Part shown: one piece after another, positions 8,697 to 19,054 of the stretch | How the letters are laid out: each line of letters opens with the position of its first letter | Numbering within the stretch: the first letter of the stretch is position 1 | Assembly: GCF_947487805.1 (NCBI RefSeq) | Contig: NZ_CANKXW010000002.1 | Span: 248,001 to 312,000 of the forward strand | Length of the DNA: 64,000 nt | From: an uncultured Tateyamaria sp. | GTDB taxonomy: Bacteria > Pseudomonadota > Alphaproteobacteria > Rhodobacterales > Rhodobacteraceae | Direction of reading: 5' to 3' | The notes under the pieces: generated by a model | What the model saw: only the letters and a program-made list of their open reading frames with translations | What the model was told of the DNA's origin: nothing | Databases searched by the model: none | Translations under genes and position numbers: made by a program

Positions 8697-10271
8697 ATGA
8701 CCGACCAGACCCATGACCGCCTCTTGATCATCGATTTCGGCAGCCAGGTGACGCAGCTGATTGCGCGTCGTTTGCGCGAGTTGAACGTGTATTGCGAAAT
8801 CCACCCCTACCAGAATGTGACGGAGGCGTTCCTGCGCGAGATGCAGCCGCGCGCCGTGATTCTGTCCGGCGGACCCGACAGTGTGACGCGCCCCGGATCC
8901 CCCCGCGCGCCCGAGGCGCTGTTCACAATGGGCTTGCCCATTCTTGGCATCTGCTATGGCCAGCAGGTCATGATGCAGCAGCTGGGCGGGCTGGTCCAAG
9001 GCGGCAAGATCTCGGGCGGCGGTGGTACCGCCGAATTCGGCCGTGCCTTTGTCACGCCCACGACCGCCCTGCCCCTGCTTGACGGTTGGTTCGAGGCGGG
9101 CGACGAACAGGTCTGGATGAGCCATGGCGACCACGTGTCGAAACTGGCCCCGGGTTTTGAGGTCTATGGCACCTCGCCCAACGCGCCATACGCCATCACG
9201 GCTGACACCACGCGCAATTTCTATGCGGTGCAGTTCCACCCGGAGGTCCACCACACACCCAAGGGCGCAAAGCTCTACGAGAACTTTGTCCGGCTGGCCG
9301 GGTTCGCGGGAGACTGGACCATGGGCGCCTACCGCGAAAAGATGATCGAGGCGATCCGCGATCAGGTGGGCGACCGCAAGGTGATCTGTGCCCTGTCGGG
9401 GGGCGTCGACAGTTCGGTGGCCGCGATCCTCATTCACGAAGCGATTGGCGACAACCTCACCTGCGTCTTTGTCGACCACGGCCTGTTGCGCAAGAACGAG
9501 GCCGAAGAAGTCGTGGGCATGTTCCGCGACAACTATAACCTCAAGCTGATCCACGCGGATGAAAGCGATCTGTTCCTGGGCGAGCTGGACGGCGTGTCCG
9601 ACCCCGAGACCAAGCGCAAGATCATCGGCAGGCTCTTTATCGACGTGTTCCAGAAATACGCCGATCAAGTCGAGGGGGCCGAGTTCCTTGCCCAAGGCAC
9701 GCTATATCCGGATGTCATCGAATCCGTCAGCTTTTCGGGCGGGCCATCCGTCACGATCAAGTCGCACCACAATGTGGGCGGGTTGCCGGAAAAGATGGGC
9801 CTCAAGTTGGTGGAGCCGCTGCGAGAGCTGTTCAAGGACGAGGTCCGTGCGCTGGGGCGCGAGTTGGGTCTGCCGCCGAGCTTTATCGGGCGGCACCCCT
9901 TCCCCGGTCCGGGCCTTGCCATCCGCTGCCCCGGGGAGATCACCCGCCCCAAGCTGGAAATCCTGCGTGAGGCGGATGCGGTCTATATCGACCAGATCCG
10001 CAAACACGGGCTTTATGATGACATTTGGCAGGCCTTTGTCGCGATCCTGCCCGTGCGCACCGTTGGTGTGATGGGCGATGGGCGCACCTATGATTATGCC
10101 TGCGCCCTGCGCGCGGTGACATCCGTGGACGGCATGACGGCGGATTACTATCCGTTCACCCATGATTTCCTGGGCGAGACCGCCACGCGCATCATCAACG
10201 AAGTGCCGGGCATCAATCGCGTGACCTATGACATCACCTCGAAACCTCCGGGCACCATCGAATGGGAGTGA
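8697..10271 (+). CDS. guaA: GMP synthase (glutamine-hydrolysing)
   Basis: A 524-residue enzyme that aminates XMP to GMP using glutamine and ATP. The class I glutaminase domain comes first (SGGPDS at 58-62, nucleophile C86 in GICYGQQ, catalytic His in QFHPEVHHT near 182), then the ATP-pyrophosphatase domain with the PP-loop LSGGVDSS, then the C-terminal dimerisation domain ending in KPPGTIEWE. Length is normal. I placed the start at 8697 because the glutaminase domain begins there ([17 protein letters not shown]). Its end overlaps the next gene by 10 bp. Confidence 0.97.
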   Translation: MTDQTHDRLLIIDFGSQVTQLIARRLRELNVYCEIHPYQNVTEAFLREMQPRAVILSGGPDSVTRPGSPRAPEALFTMGLPILGICYGQQVMMQQLGGLVQGGKISGGGGTAEFGRAFVTPTTALPLLDGWFEAGDEQVWMSHGDHVSKLAPGFEVYGTSPNAPYAITADTTRNFYAVQFHPEVHHTPKGAKLYENFVRLAGFAGDWTMGAYREKMIEAIRDQVGDRKVICALSGGVDSSVAAILIHEAIGDNLTCVFVDHGLLRKNEAEEVVGMFRDNYNLKLIHADESDLFLGELDGVSDPETKRKIIGRLFIDVFQKYADQVEGAEFLAQGTLYPDVIESVSFSGGPSVTIKSHHNVGGLPEKMGLKLVEPLRELFKDEVRALGRELGLPPSFIGRHPFPGPGLAIRCPGEITRPKLEILREADAVYIDQIRKHGLYDDIWQAFVAILPVRTVGVMGDGRTYDYACALRAVTSVDGMTADYYPFTHDFLGETATRIINEVPGINRVTYDITSKPPGTIEWE

Positions 10272-10540
10272 CCCTGACCGGAACGCTGCGGTGCAAGACG
10301 ACCGAAGAGGCCACCCGTGTGCGCGCCGCCTTGCCCGCGCATGTGGTGCTGACACGGGCGGAGCCGGGCTGTGTTTCCTTTGAGGTGACACCAACGGACG
10401 ATCCGATGATCTGGGCCGTCGCCGAAGAATTCACAGACCCCGCCGCATTCGATGCGCATCAGGCGCGGGCGGCGGCTTCGGACTGGGCGCGCGACACGGC
10501 AGGCATCGAACGGGACTACGTCATCAAAGGCACGCCATGA
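10262..10540 (+). CDS. antibiotic biosynthesis monooxygenase (ABM)-fold protein
   Basis: A 92-residue protein with the dimeric alpha-beta barrel pattern of ABM/quinol monooxygenase-like proteins: an early beta strand, an EPGCVSFEV strand near residue 38, then [17 protein letters not shown], a family-typical segment. Members range from quinol monooxygenases to proteins of unknown function. It overlaps the end of guaA and its stop overlaps the ATG of the next gene, so it is translationally coupled to both. Enzymatic role is not established here. Confidence 0.75.
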   Translation: MGVTLTGTLRCKTTEEATRVRAALPAHVVLTRAEPGCVSFEVTPTDDPMIWAVAEEFTDPAAFDAHQARAAASDWARDTAGIERDYVIKGTP

Positions 10541-11406
10541 ACCCGGTGCTCAAGGCCGCCCTGTGGATGAGCGGATCGATCGGGTCGTTCTCGATCATGG
10601 CGGTGGCGGGCCGCGAGGTGGCGACACAGCTCGATACGTTCGAGATCATGATGTATCGCAGCGTTGTCGGCGTGATTGTCGTCTGTGCCCTGCTGACCGT
10701 CACGGGGTCATGGGCACAGGTGCAAACCGCCCGCCTTGGCACCCATCTGTTTCGGAACCTGGCCCACTTCACCGGACAGAACCTGTGGTTCTATGCGGTG
10801 ACCGTTATCCCGCTGGCGCAGGTCTTTGCGCTGGAATTCACCTCACCGATCTGGGTGATCGTGCTGAGCCCGCTGATCCTCGGTGAACGGCTGACGGCGG
10901 TGCGCGCGCTGGCGGCCATCATGGGCTTTATCGGTATCCTGATCGTGGCGCGGCCAGATATGGCCGGGATCACGCCCGGCGTCATTACCGCCGCCAGCTC
11001 CGCGATCTTTTTCGCGCTGACCATGATGCTGACGAAGAAACTGACCCGCAACGAGGGCATTGGCTCCATCCTGTTCTGGCTGACGGCGATGCAGCTGGTC
11101 ATGGGCCTGATCATTGCAGGCTATGACGGGGACATCGCGGTGCCGGATGCACGGGCCGCCCCTTGGGTCTTCCTGATCGGCTGTGCGGGCCTTTTGGCGC
11201 ATTACTGCCTGACCAATGCGCTGGCCATTGCGCCCGCCACGGTGGTCGTGCCCATCGATTTCATCCGCCTGCCCACCATCGCCGTTGTCGGCATGCTGGT
11301 CTACGGAGAGGTGATCGATATCTGGGTTCTGGTGGGCGCGGTGATCATTTTCGCAGGCAATTATTTGAACATCTGGGTAGAAACACGCGGTTCCAAACCG
11401 CTGTGA
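10537..11406 (+). CDS. EamA/DMT-superfamily permease
   Basis: A 289-residue protein with about ten hydrophobic segments arranged as two EamA repeats, the standard drug/metabolite transporter layout. Typical motifs include EFTSPIWVIVLSPLILGERLT (first repeat) and VVPIDFIRLPTIAVVGMLVYGE (second repeat). It sits in the inner membrane; the substrate cannot be told. Its ATG overlaps the stop of the ABM-fold gene. Confidence 0.9.
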   Translation: MNPVLKAALWMSGSIGSFSIMAVAGREVATQLDTFEIMMYRSVVGVIVVCALLTVTGSWAQVQTARLGTHLFRNLAHFTGQNLWFYAVTVIPLAQVFALEFTSPIWVIVLSPLILGERLTAVRALAAIMGFIGILIVARPDMAGITPGVITAASSAIFFALTMMLTKKLTRNEGIGSILFWLTAMQLVMGLIIAGYDGDIAVPDARAAPWVFLIGCAGLLAHYCLTNALAIAPATVVVPIDFIRLPTIAVVGMLVYGEVIDIWVLVGAVIIFAGNYLNIWVETRGSKPL

Positions 11407-11553
11407 TGCCATTGTCACACAATTATGACGCTCCGTCACTTGGGCGGGTTGTTCCCTAGGGTCAATATTGACGCATCCCCCTTGAAATTGTCATTTCGTA
11501 ACCAACGCGCACCCACTCAACACGTTCTTTGCGCGGTTTTGGGAGGAATACAC

Positions 11554-12699
11554 ATGAAGACCCGTCTACTGACGGTGGCGGCGCTCTTGGCGTCCACCGC
11601 ATCCGCACATGCTGTCGGGCTTGACCGTTCGGGACAGCGCATCGGAATCCTGTTCGAAGAAGGCAACCGCGTCGAGTTGAGCTTTGGCTATACCGACCCT
11701 GACGTGACCGGACAGACATTCGCAGCCTTTGGCGGCGCGCCCATCGCCAATGTCGCGGACTCGTTCTCGATCTGGAACCTCGGCCTGAAATACGATCTGT
11801 CGGACAAACTGTCCCTCGCGATCATTGCCGACGAACCCTATGGGTCGGACACGCTCTATCCCGGATCGAACTTTACCACGATCCTTGGCGGCACGGGCGC
11901 CACGGTTGACAGCCAAGCCATCACGGCGCTCGCCCGCTACAAGTTCAACAACAGCTGGTCGGTCCACGGCGGCCTGCGCTATCAGGAAGTGTCTGCAAAC
12001 GTGACGCTGGGCGGTCTGGCCTTCAACAGCCCCGCCACGCCCTTCACACCCAGTGGCGTGAACGGGTACGAAGGCAACTTCTCTTCTGATGGGGATTGGG
12101 GCTATGTCATTGGTGCGGCGTATGAAATTCCTGCCATCGCCCTGCGCGTGGCGCTGACCTACAATTCGGGTACGACACACAGCCTGCCCACCTCGGAAAC
12201 CATTCGCGGTGCAGTCATCGCCCCTCCGGGCACAACGTCCGTCGACACACCCGAGAGCATCAACCTGGATTTCCAGACCGGGATCGCACAGAACACCCTG
12301 CTGTTCGGCAACCTGCGTTATGCGCGCTACAGCCAAACGGTGGTGCAACCCACCGGCTTCTTTGGTGCGACAGGCAACCCGCTGACAGACCTCGAAGACG
12401 GGTATGACTTCGAGATCGGCGTCGGCCGCCGCTTTAGCGAAAAGTGGTCGGGGTCGGTCGCGGTCGGGTTCTCGACCGTGGGTGAAGACAACTTTGTCTC
12501 GCCGCTGTCGCCCACGAACGGCTCGCGTCACATCGCGGTCGGTGCAAAATACGACGTGAACGAGAACTTCTCCGTGTCGGCCGGTGTCCGTTATACTCAG
12601 CTGGGTGACGCGGTATCCTCGCCCGGCGGCCGCGGCGTCGCCAATTTTGACGGCAACAGCGCCACATCCTTTGGTGTGAAATTCGCCTACCAGTTCTGA
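11554..12699 (+). CDS. FadL/OmpP1/TodX-type outer membrane protein
   Basis: A 381-residue protein with a clear signal peptide (cleavage after ASAHA, residue 20) and a beta-barrel pattern ending in the C-terminal aromatic residue typical of outer membrane proteins (FAYQF). Strands such as WNLGLKYDLSDKLSLAI and RYKFNNSWSVHGGLRY fit the long-chain fatty acid/hydrocarbon transporter family. FadL members carry hydrophobic substrates across the outer membrane. A strong GGGAGGA ribosome site precedes the ATG at 11554. It is transcribed alone and ends in a clear terminator. Confidence 0.88.
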   Translation: MKTRLLTVAALLASTASAHAVGLDRSGQRIGILFEEGNRVELSFGYTDPDVTGQTFAAFGGAPIANVADSFSIWNLGLKYDLSDKLSLAIIADEPYGSDTLYPGSNFTTILGGTGATVDSQAITALARYKFNNSWSVHGGLRYQEVSANVTLGGLAFNSPATPFTPSGVNGYEGNFSSDGDWGYVIGAAYEIPAIALRVALTYNSGTTHSLPTSETIRGAVIAPPGTTSVDTPESINLDFQTGIAQNTLLFGNLRYARYSQTVVQPTGFFGATGNPLTDLEDGYDFEIGVGRRFSEKWSGSVAVGFSTVGEDNFVSPLSPTNGSRHIAVGAKYDVNENFSVSAGVRYTQLGDAVSSPGGRGVANFDGNSATSFGVKFAYQF

Positions 12700-12723
12700 T
12701 CTGACCGCGTCAGGCATTTCAGC

Positions 12724-12750
12724 AAACCCCGCCCTCGTGGCGGGGTTTTT
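12724..12750 (+). terminator. Rho-independent terminator of the FadL-type gene
   Basis: AAACCCCGCC, a 5-base loop and GGCGGGGTTTTT: a GC-rich hairpin followed by a T run, 25 bp after the stop. Confidence 0.93.
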
Positions 12751-12804
12751 CATTTGCACAGGATTCGGGTGGGCGCACCGGGTCACATCTGCCATGAACA
12801 TCCC

Positions 12805-13740
12805 ATGACACCACAAAAGACTCTAAGTGGCCGCGCCTGGGCCGAATTGATTTTGCTGGCCGCGATCTGGGGCGGGTCGTTCCTGTCGATCCGCATCGCG
12901 CTGGATGAAATCACGCCCCTGACCAGCGTGGCCCACCGCACGGGCTGGGCGATGCTGGCCCTGTGGGGCGTGGTCTGGGCCATGCGGCTGCCGGTGCCGC
13001 GGTCGCCCCGGATCTGGCTGGGGTTCCTGGGGATGGGGGTGCTGAACAACGTGATCCCCTTCGGGTTGATGGCATGGGGGCAGGTTCACATCGAGACCGG
13101 GCTGACCTCGATCCTGAATGCCGCAACGGCGATCTTTGGGGTGCTGGTGGCGGCACTGTTCTTTGCTGACGAACGGATGACGCTGCGCAAGGGCGTGGGC
13201 GTCGGCCTTGGCTTTGTCGGGGTGGCGACCGCCATTGGCCTCGAGAATTTGCGCAGCTTTGATCTGCGCAGCCTCGCCCAGATCGCCATCATCGCCGGCA
13301 CGGTCAGCTATGCACTGGCCGGCGCGTGGGCGCGGGTGTTTCTGGGCGGCCTGCCCCCCCAGGTGGCCGCCGCAGGCATGCTGACCGGGGCGACACTGGT
13401 GACGGTGCCAATGGCTTGGGTTGTCGACGGCCCCATCTCGCTGGCGCTGGAGGGCACGACGCTGGCCGCCATCGCCTACTACGCGCTGATCGCGACGGCG
13501 GGCGCTTACCTGCTCTACTACCGTGTGCTGGCCATGGCCGGGTCGGGCAACCTGATGCTGGTCACGCTCCTGATTGCACCCGTCGCCATCGCGTTGGGCG
13601 CTCTGGTGCGGGACGAGGCGCTGAACCCCAATGCATTTGCCGGCTTTGTGCTGCTCGCTCTGGGTCTGGCGATCCTCGATGGTCGCATCTGGACCCTGAT
13701 CAGACGCCGCGCCGTTGACCGGGCGGGCGGCCCCCGCTAG
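12805..13740 (+). CDS. EamA/DMT-superfamily permease
   Basis: A 311-residue inner-membrane protein with ten predicted helices in two EamA repeats. Signature segments include LAAIWGGSFLSIRIALDEI near the N-terminus and LTSILNATTAIFG-like residues (TSILNAATAIFG) in the first repeat. It is not closely similar to the permease at 10537 by eye. I chose MTPQKT at 12805, just before the first helix. Substrate unknown. Confidence 0.9.
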   Translation: MTPQKTLSGRAWAELILLAAIWGGSFLSIRIALDEITPLTSVAHRTGWAMLALWGVVWAMRLPVPRSPRIWLGFLGMGVLNNVIPFGLMAWGQVHIETGLTSILNAATAIFGVLVAALFFADERMTLRKGVGVGLGFVGVATAIGLENLRSFDLRSLAQIAIIAGTVSYALAGAWARVFLGGLPPQVAAAGMLTGATLVTVPMAWVVDGPISLALEGTTLAAIAYYALIATAGAYLLYYRVLAMAGSGNLMLVTLLIAPVAIALGALVRDEALNPNAFAGFVLLALGLAILDGRIWTLIRRRAVDRAGGPR

Positions 13741-13774
13741 GACAGCCTGCAAACCGGGGACAGGAACTGATTGC

Positions 13775-14638
13775 ATGCTTTACCGCGACGCGGAACACTG
13801 GCGGGCCGCCCCGCAGAAACGGGTGCTGGTCTATGGCATGTCGGGCCTGGGCAAGACGCATATGTCGACCACCGTGCGCGCCTCGGGGGACTGGTTCCAC
13901 TATTCCATCGATTACCGCATCGGCACGCGCTACATGGGCGAACTGATCGCCGACAACGCCAAGGCCGAAGCAATGAAGGTGCCGTTCCTGCGGGATCTTC
14001 TGCTGAGCGACAGCATCTATATCGGCTCCAACATCACATTCGACAACCTCAGCCCCGTCTCGACCTATCTGGGCAAGCCCGGTGACCCCGCACGCGGCGG
14101 CCTGCCGATCGACGAATACCGCCGCCGTCAGGAACAGTTCCGGCAATCGGAACTGGCCGCCCTGCACGATACCGCCCACTTCGCCGACCGGGCACAGCGG
14201 CTCTATGGCTATCCGCATTTCATCTGCGACACCGGCGGATCGATCTGTGAATGGGTTGACCCGGACGATGACGCCGACCCGCTGATGACCACGCTCAGCG
14301 CCACTTGCCTGCCGCTGTGGATCAAGGGCGACGCGGCACACACACAGGCGCTGATTGCGCGCTTTGACGCGGCCCCCAAACCGATGGCCTATCAGCCCGA
14401 CTTTCTGCTGACCTGTTGGCAGACCTACCTGGCCGAGACCGGAACCGCACCCGCGCGCGTCGATCCCGACGCCTTTGTCCGCTGGACCTATGCCCGTGCC
14501 CTCGCCCACCGCCAGCCGCGATACGAGGCAATGGCCCGTTGGGGTGTCACCGTCACCGCGGACGAGGTTGCCTCTCTCAAAGGTGAAGCCGATTTCATCG
14601 ACCTCGTTGCTGCCGCTCTTGAGCGTCGCATGCCCTAG
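13775..14638 (+). CDS. P-loop NTPase-like protein of unknown function
   Basis: A 287-residue cytoplasmic protein with a Walker A motif, GMSGLGKT, at about residues 21-28. Downstream segments include [16 protein letters not shown] and [13 protein letters not shown], the latter possibly the Walker B region. The overall build resembles small nucleotide kinases, but no kinase signature is clear. I recognise similar proteins as ATPases of unknown role in related bacteria. An AGGA ribosome site precedes the ATG. It is preceded by a permease and followed by metA, without obvious functional links. Confidence 0.7.
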   Translation: MLYRDAEHWRAAPQKRVLVYGMSGLGKTHMSTTVRASGDWFHYSIDYRIGTRYMGELIADNAKAEAMKVPFLRDLLLSDSIYIGSNITFDNLSPVSTYLGKPGDPARGGLPIDEYRRRQEQFRQSELAALHDTAHFADRAQRLYGYPHFICDTGGSICEWVDPDDDADPLMTTLSATCLPLWIKGDAAHTQALIARFDAAPKPMAYQPDFLLTCWQTYLAETGTAPARVDPDAFVRWTYARALAHRQPRYEAMARWGVTVTADEVASLKGEADFIDLVAAALERRMP

Positions 14639-14721
14639 CTCTATCTAGGGCCTTCATTGTTCTTCAAATATGCAAAGAACCCCGGCCGCACCGATCCCAA
14701 ACACCTGTCAGGACAGACAAA

Positions 14722-15669
14722 ATGCCGATCAAGCTCCCTTCCACCCTGCCCGCCTATTCCGTTCTCACGAACGAAGGCGTGATGGTCATGGACGAAGATC
14801 TGGCGCAGCACCAGGACATCCGCCCGCTCAAGATCGGGTTGTTGAACCTGATGCCCAAGAAAATCCAGACGGAAACCCAGTTTGCCCGTCTGATCGGCGC
14901 GACCCCACTACAGATCGAACTGACCCTGATCCGCATGTCCAACCACGAGACGCGCAACACCGCCGCCGAACATATGGAGAGCTTTTACCGCACCTTTCAG
15001 GAGGTGAAGGCGCAGAAATTCGACGGGCTGATCATCACAGGGGCGCCCATCGAACATCTCGATTTCGAGGATGTCGACTACTGGACAGAGCTTGAAGAGG
15101 TCATGGACTGGACCCAGACCAACGTGCATTCCACCTTTGGCGTCTGCTGGGGCGGGATGGCGATGCTGCACCATTTCCACAAGGTGCCGAAACACCTGTT
15201 GGGGTCGAAACTGTTCGGCACCTACCGGCACAGCAACCTCGCCCCGGCGTCGCCCTATCTGCGCGGGTTCTCGGATGACTGTGTTGTGCCGGTCAGCCGC
15301 TGGACAGAAGTGCGAGCACCCGAGGTCGAGGCCGCAGGCCTCCAGATCCTGCTGGGATCCAACGTCACCGGGCCCTGCCTGATCGAAGATCCGGGCCACC
15401 GCGCGCTCTATATCCTGAACCATTTCGAATATGACAGCGACACGCTAAAACAGGAATATGACCGCGACTTAGACTCGGTGCAGGTGGAGGGCGCGGAGAT
15501 CGCCCTGCCCGTAGGTTATTTCCCCGAAAACGATCCCACGCAGCCACCCGCCAATCGCTGGCGCAGCCATGCACATCTTCTCTATGGAAACTGGCTGTCA
15601 GAGATCTATCTGACGACCCCATACGATATGGACCGCATTGGGCAGGACCGGACCGACCTGCGAGGGTAG
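14722..15669 (+). CDS. metA: homoserine O-acyltransferase MetA (predicted acetyl-CoA-using)
   Basis: A 315-residue enzyme that acylates homoserine as the first committed step of methionine synthesis. The catalytic nucleophile C142 lies in GVCWGG, with the active-site His and Glu in HFEYDSDT near 235. In this family, residue 111 sets donor choice: Gly favours succinyl-CoA (E. coli) and Glu favours acetyl-CoA (Bacillus cereus). Here TGAPIE places Glu exactly at 111, so O-acetylhomoserine is the predicted product. I looked for a SAM-II/metA riboswitch in the 83 bp upstream and did not find its conserved core. Confidence 0.94.
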   Translation: MPIKLPSTLPAYSVLTNEGVMVMDEDLAQHQDIRPLKIGLLNLMPKKIQTETQFARLIGATPLQIELTLIRMSNHETRNTAAEHMESFYRTFQEVKAQKFDGLIITGAPIEHLDFEDVDYWTELEEVMDWTQTNVHSTFGVCWGGMAMLHHFHKVPKHLLGSKLFGTYRHSNLAPASPYLRGFSDDCVVPVSRWTEVRAPEVEAAGLQILLGSNVTGPCLIEDPGHRALYILNHFEYDSDTLKQEYDRDLDSVQVEGAEIALPVGYFPENDPTQPPANRWRSHAHLLYGNWLSEIYLTTPYDMDRIGQDRTDLRG

Positions 15670-15673
15670 TGTG

Positions 15674-16645
15674 ATGAAAACAGGGTTGTTTTTCCTGCTG
15701 GGCATTGGCGTCCTGTGCTTTGCCGCAGTACAGCTTTTTGCCCTGAAACGCGAGCGCGATGCAGCCGCGGCCTATCCCCCCACGGGGCAACTGGTCGATG
15801 TGGACGGGGTCGCGGTGCATGCGGTGCAGATGGGGTCCGGCCCGGATCTGGTGCTGATCCACGGCGCGTCGGGCAATACGCGCGATTATACCTTTGCCTT
15901 CGCCGATCTGGTGCGGGATCGCTACCGCGTGACGATCCTCGACCGGCCGGGCCTTGGCTGGACGGAACAGATCGCGCCCGAACATAAGGCAGCCTGGTCG
16001 ACCGGGCACGCCGATCCGCGGGCGCAGGCTCGGCTGCTGCGCGGTGCCACGGATCAGCTGGGTGTCGAAAACCCTATCGTTCTGGGCCATTCCTTTGGCG
16101 GCATCGTGGCGCTGGCCTGGGCGCTGGAATACGACGATCTGGCAGGCGTTGTGTCCGTGGCGGGCGTGGCCAACCCATGGCCCGGCGATCTGGGCTGGAC
16201 CTACACGGTGAACGGGTCGGCCTGGGGTGGCGCGTTGGTCGTGCCGGTCCTGTCCGCCTTTGTCCCGCAGAGCTATATCGACAGCGCTCTGGCCAGCATC
16301 TTTGCCCCGCAAACCGCGCCGGACGGGTATCTTGAGCATGTGGGCCCGGCCCTGACACTGCGCCGTGCATCGATGCGGGCCAATGCGCGGCAGGTGAACT
16401 GGCTGCGGCCCCATGTGGTCGAGATGTCGGCGCAATATGGTTCGATCACGGTCCCGGTCGAGGTTGTGCACGGCGACGCCGACACGATTGTGCCGCTTGC
16501 GGTGCATTCGGCCAAATTGCCGGACCAGATCGAAGGAGCCAGCGTCACTGTCCTCGAAGGTGTGGGGCATATGCCGCACCACACCCATCCCCGGTCCGTA
16601 ATCGCCGCAATCGACCGCGTCGCGGAGCGCGCGGGTTTGCGTTAA
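15674..16645 (+). CDS. alpha/beta hydrolase, membrane-anchored
   Basis: A 323-residue protein with one hydrophobic segment at residues 4-22, probably an uncleaved anchor, then an alpha/beta hydrolase fold. The oxyanion segment LIHGASGN, nucleophile Ser in GHSFGG, acid in HGDADTIVP and His in GVGHMPHH are all present. Substrate unknown. The start MKTGLFF was chosen because a GAGGG site lies upstream. It follows metA by 4 bp; a role as a homoserine-acylating MetX is unlikely, since it is anchored and shares only the fold. Confidence 0.85.
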   Translation: MKTGLFFLLGIGVLCFAAVQLFALKRERDAAAAYPPTGQLVDVDGVAVHAVQMGSGPDLVLIHGASGNTRDYTFAFADLVRDRYRVTILDRPGLGWTEQIAPEHKAAWSTGHADPRAQARLLRGATDQLGVENPIVLGHSFGGIVALAWALEYDDLAGVVSVAGVANPWPGDLGWTYTVNGSAWGGALVVPVLSAFVPQSYIDSALASIFAPQTAPDGYLEHVGPALTLRRASMRANARQVNWLRPHVVEMSAQYGSITVPVEVVHGDADTIVPLAVHSAKLPDQIEGASVTVLEGVGHMPHHTHPRSVIAAIDRVAERAGLR

Positions 16646-16700
16646 GGGCGGCACTCCCCCATATTACATGTTAAGAGCAGTAACTTGGACAGGACACGCC

Positions 16701-17570
16701 ATGCGCCTTCCCTTTGACGGAGCCATCACGGATTTCTACGAAACCGAGGCCCCGGACGACATCCGTGACAAGATCCGCACGGCGGACAAAAAAGACATCC
16801 TGACCCCCACCTATCCGCACAGCGCGCGCATGGGCCGCAAGCAATACGAGCGCGAGATGGAGGCGCTGCAGATCGAGTTGGTCAAGATGCAGGACTGGGT
16901 GTCGACCACCGGCGCGCGCGTGGCCTGCGTGTTCGAGGGGCGCGATGCGGCTGGCAAGGGCGGGACGATCAAACGGTTTCGCGAGAACCTGAACCCACGC
17001 GGCGCACGTGTCGTGGCCCTGTCCAAACCCACGGAAACCGAAGCGTCGGAATGGTATTTCCAGCGCTATATCAGGCACTTGCCTGCGGGAGGTGACATCG
17101 CCTTTTTCGATCGCAGCTGGTACAATCGCGGCGTGGTGGAACATGTGTTCGGCTTTTGCACGCCCGAACAGCGCACGCACTTCTTTGCCCAGGTCAATCC
17201 ATTCGAGGCGATGCTGGTCGATGACGGTATCCACGTGTTCAAGTTCTGGCTGAACGTGTGCCGTGCCGAACAGTTGCGGCGGATCATGGCCCGCGAACGC
17301 GATCCACTGAAACAGTGGAAGCTCAGCTCGATCGACGTAAAGGGATTGCAGAAATGGGATGCCTACACCGACGCGATCCGTGAGACACTGACCAAGACCC
17401 ATACCGATCATGCGCCCTGGACGGTGGTGCGGTCGGATGACAAGAAACGCGCGCGGTTGAATGCCATCCGCACGGTTCTGCACGGGCTGGATTACACGAA
17501 CAAAGACGCAGAATCCATTGGAAGCATTGACACTTCCATCTGTGGCACGCCGGACATCTGGGATGCCTAA
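16701..17570 (+). CDS. ppk2: polyphosphate kinase 2
   Basis: A 289-residue protein with the PPK2 fold: Walker [13 protein letters not shown] at 79-89 and Walker B with [11 protein letters not shown] at 134-144, followed by the helical lid ([17 protein letters not shown]). The single-domain length and sequence match class I PPK2, which phosphorylates nucleoside diphosphates from polyphosphate and can run in reverse. The stop overlaps the start of the TetR gene by 8 bp, implying co-expression. No ppk1 or ppx lies in the window. Confidence 0.95.
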   Translation: MRLPFDGAITDFYETEAPDDIRDKIRTADKKDILTPTYPHSARMGRKQYEREMEALQIELVKMQDWVSTTGARVACVFEGRDAAGKGGTIKRFRENLNPRGARVVALSKPTETEASEWYFQRYIRHLPAGGDIAFFDRSWYNRGVVEHVFGFCTPEQRTHFFAQVNPFEAMLVDDGIHVFKFWLNVCRAEQLRRIMARERDPLKQWKLSSIDVKGLQKWDAYTDAIRETLTKTHTDHAPWTVVRSDDKKRARLNAIRTVLHGLDYTNKDAESIGSIDTSICGTPDIWDA

Positions 17571-18180
17571 ACGCGGCTACCATCACGGTAACCTGCGGCA
17601 GGCGCTGATCGATGCCGCCCTTGTGCTGATCGAGGAAAAGGGGCCCACCGGGTTCACCCTGTCCGAAGCGGCCAAGCAGGCGGGTGTGACGCCCGCGGCG
17701 GTCTATCGTCATTACGAAGGCCGCGAAGATCTGATCGCGGAATGCGCCCGGCAGGGATACGGCATCTTTGCGGACCTGATGGAACACGCCTACCAATCCG
17801 GCCAACCCTCGGCGCTGGCCGCGTTCGAGGCAACGGGCCGGGCCTATCTGGCCTTTGCCCGCCGGTTCCCCGGCCACTACATCGCGATGTTCGAAAGCGG
17901 CATTTCGGTGAACCGCACGCCGGAACTGGCCGATGTGGCGGGCCGCGCCAACGCGGTGCTGGAAAAGGCCGCCGGGGATCTGAGCGAACATATCCCTGCG
18001 GACAAACGCCCCCCTGCCTCGATGTTCTCAGCGCATATCTGGGCCATGAGCCACGGGGTAGTCGAGCTCTTTGCGCGCAACTCTCCGGGCCGCGCATCGC
18101 CGTTTCCGCCTGAGGACCTGCTTGAGACCGGGATCGGGATTTATCTGCGGGGTCTGGGGCTGATCCGGCCCGACAGCTAA
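17563..18180 (+). CDS. TetR/AcrR-family transcriptional regulator
   Basis: A 205-residue protein with an N-terminal helix-turn-helix at about 25-50 ([21 protein letters not shown]), the standard TetR DNA-binding pattern, and a C-terminal ligand-binding helical domain related to the WHG type. Translation is probably coupled to ppk2 through the 8-bp overlap, so it may regulate polyphosphate-linked genes, but no operator is evident near ppk2. Confidence 0.9.
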   Translation: MPKRGYHHGNLRQALIDAALVLIEEKGPTGFTLSEAAKQAGVTPAAVYRHYEGREDLIAECARQGYGIFADLMEHAYQSGQPSALAAFEATGRAYLAFARRFPGHYIAMFESGISVNRTPELADVAGRANAVLEKAAGDLSEHIPADKRPPASMFSAHIWAMSHGVVELFARNSPGRASPFPPEDLLETGIGIYLRGLGLIRPDS

Positions 18181-18185
18181 CAGGG

Positions 18186-18959
18186 TTACATCAGTCCGGA
18201 CAACGCGTCCGTGGCGCGCCCGGTGCTTTGATCAATGTCTTCGGACAGTTGCTTGACCTCTTTGGCGATCAGCTTGAAACCCGCGCCTGCCTCGTCCGGT
18301 CGCGTGGCCAACACGGCCGTGTTGATCGCGATCATGCGAATGGCGGCCGAGAATTGCCGGATATCCGACAACGTGTGTTTGAGCGTCGATTTCAATGCCG
18401 CGTTTTCGCCGATAGCATCTGCCTTTTGCGCGTCCAGATCGGCCCAAAGGTCCCAGATCACCTCGGTGATCTTGTCACGGATAACGGGCCAGTTCTGGTC
18501 AAAAACCTGTCGTGCGGCCTCAAAATCCGGAACATGGCCGGTGTCGAGTTGGTCAGACAGATCATCAAACCGGCGCATCGCCGCGAGCAGGGTAACGCGC
18601 CGTTCGGTGTTTCTGGCCACGATCGCGCGGATCCAGAGGATGTGTTCGCGCTGCGCGCCTTGGGGCGTGCCAGTGCCGAAAAGGAGGTCCATGTTCACGT
18701 GGAACTGCGACAGCAACACCCGGAATTCATCGCGGACCTGCGCCCGCTGTGCGTCGGTGTCCGCCGCCGCCAGTGCCATGAGCCGCATCGACATCTGGAT
18801 TGTCAGCCCCCGCAATGTGGCGGCCTCATCAATCAGAATACGCAACTGGTGCTGAGTCGGGTCAGACCCGGCCGCCTCAGGCTCATAGTAGGCGGGCGTG
18901 GTCTGAGTGTTCAAAGCGCCTGTGGTCACGGCATGTTTGTCCTTGCGAGTGAAGGACAC
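18186..18959 (-). CDS. soluble helical protein ending in a degenerate chemoreceptor tip
   Basis: A 257-residue protein without membrane segments. The last 45 residues (IRMIAINTAVLATRPDEAGAG then FKLIAKEVKQLSEDI) resemble the hairpin tip of methyl-accepting chemotaxis proteins, but the conserved EAARAG stretch is altered and the chain ends soon after the tip. The first 200 residues are helical with no recognised sensor domain. It may bind CheA/CheW abnormally or be a remnant; no chemotaxis genes adjoin it. Confidence 0.6.
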   Translation of the reverse strand: MSFTRKDKHAVTTGALNTQTTPAYYEPEAAGSDPTQHQLRILIDEAATLRGLTIQMSMRLMALAAADTDAQRAQVRDEFRVLLSQFHVNMDLLFGTGTPQGAQREHILWIRAIVARNTERRVTLLAAMRRFDDLSDQLDTGHVPDFEAARQVFDQNWPVIRDKITEVIWDLWADLDAQKADAIGENAALKSTLKHTLSDIRQFSAAIRMIAINTAVLATRPDEAGAGFKLIAKEVKQLSEDIDQSTGRATDALSGLM

Positions 18960-19004
18960 CTAACGCGACAGTGGTTTCCCGTCGGTTAACACCAACCACC
19001 CACG

Positions 19005-19036
19005 AAAAAGGCCGCCCCAAAACGGAGCGGCCTTTT
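19005..19036 (-). terminator. Rho-independent terminator of rplM-rpsI
   Basis: Arms AAGGCCGC and GCGGCCTT around an 11-base loop, with a T run on the minus-strand 3' side, 18 bp after the rpsI stop. The T run on the other side may also make it work in the opposite direction. Confidence 0.9.
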
Positions 19037-19054
19037 CCAAGAATATCGAATGGC

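Noticed and set aside
14639-14721. Possible SAM-II riboswitch upstream of metA
   Set aside because: Expected by position, but the conserved SAM-II core and pseudoknot sequences are absent; only short A/T-rich and GC stretches are seen.
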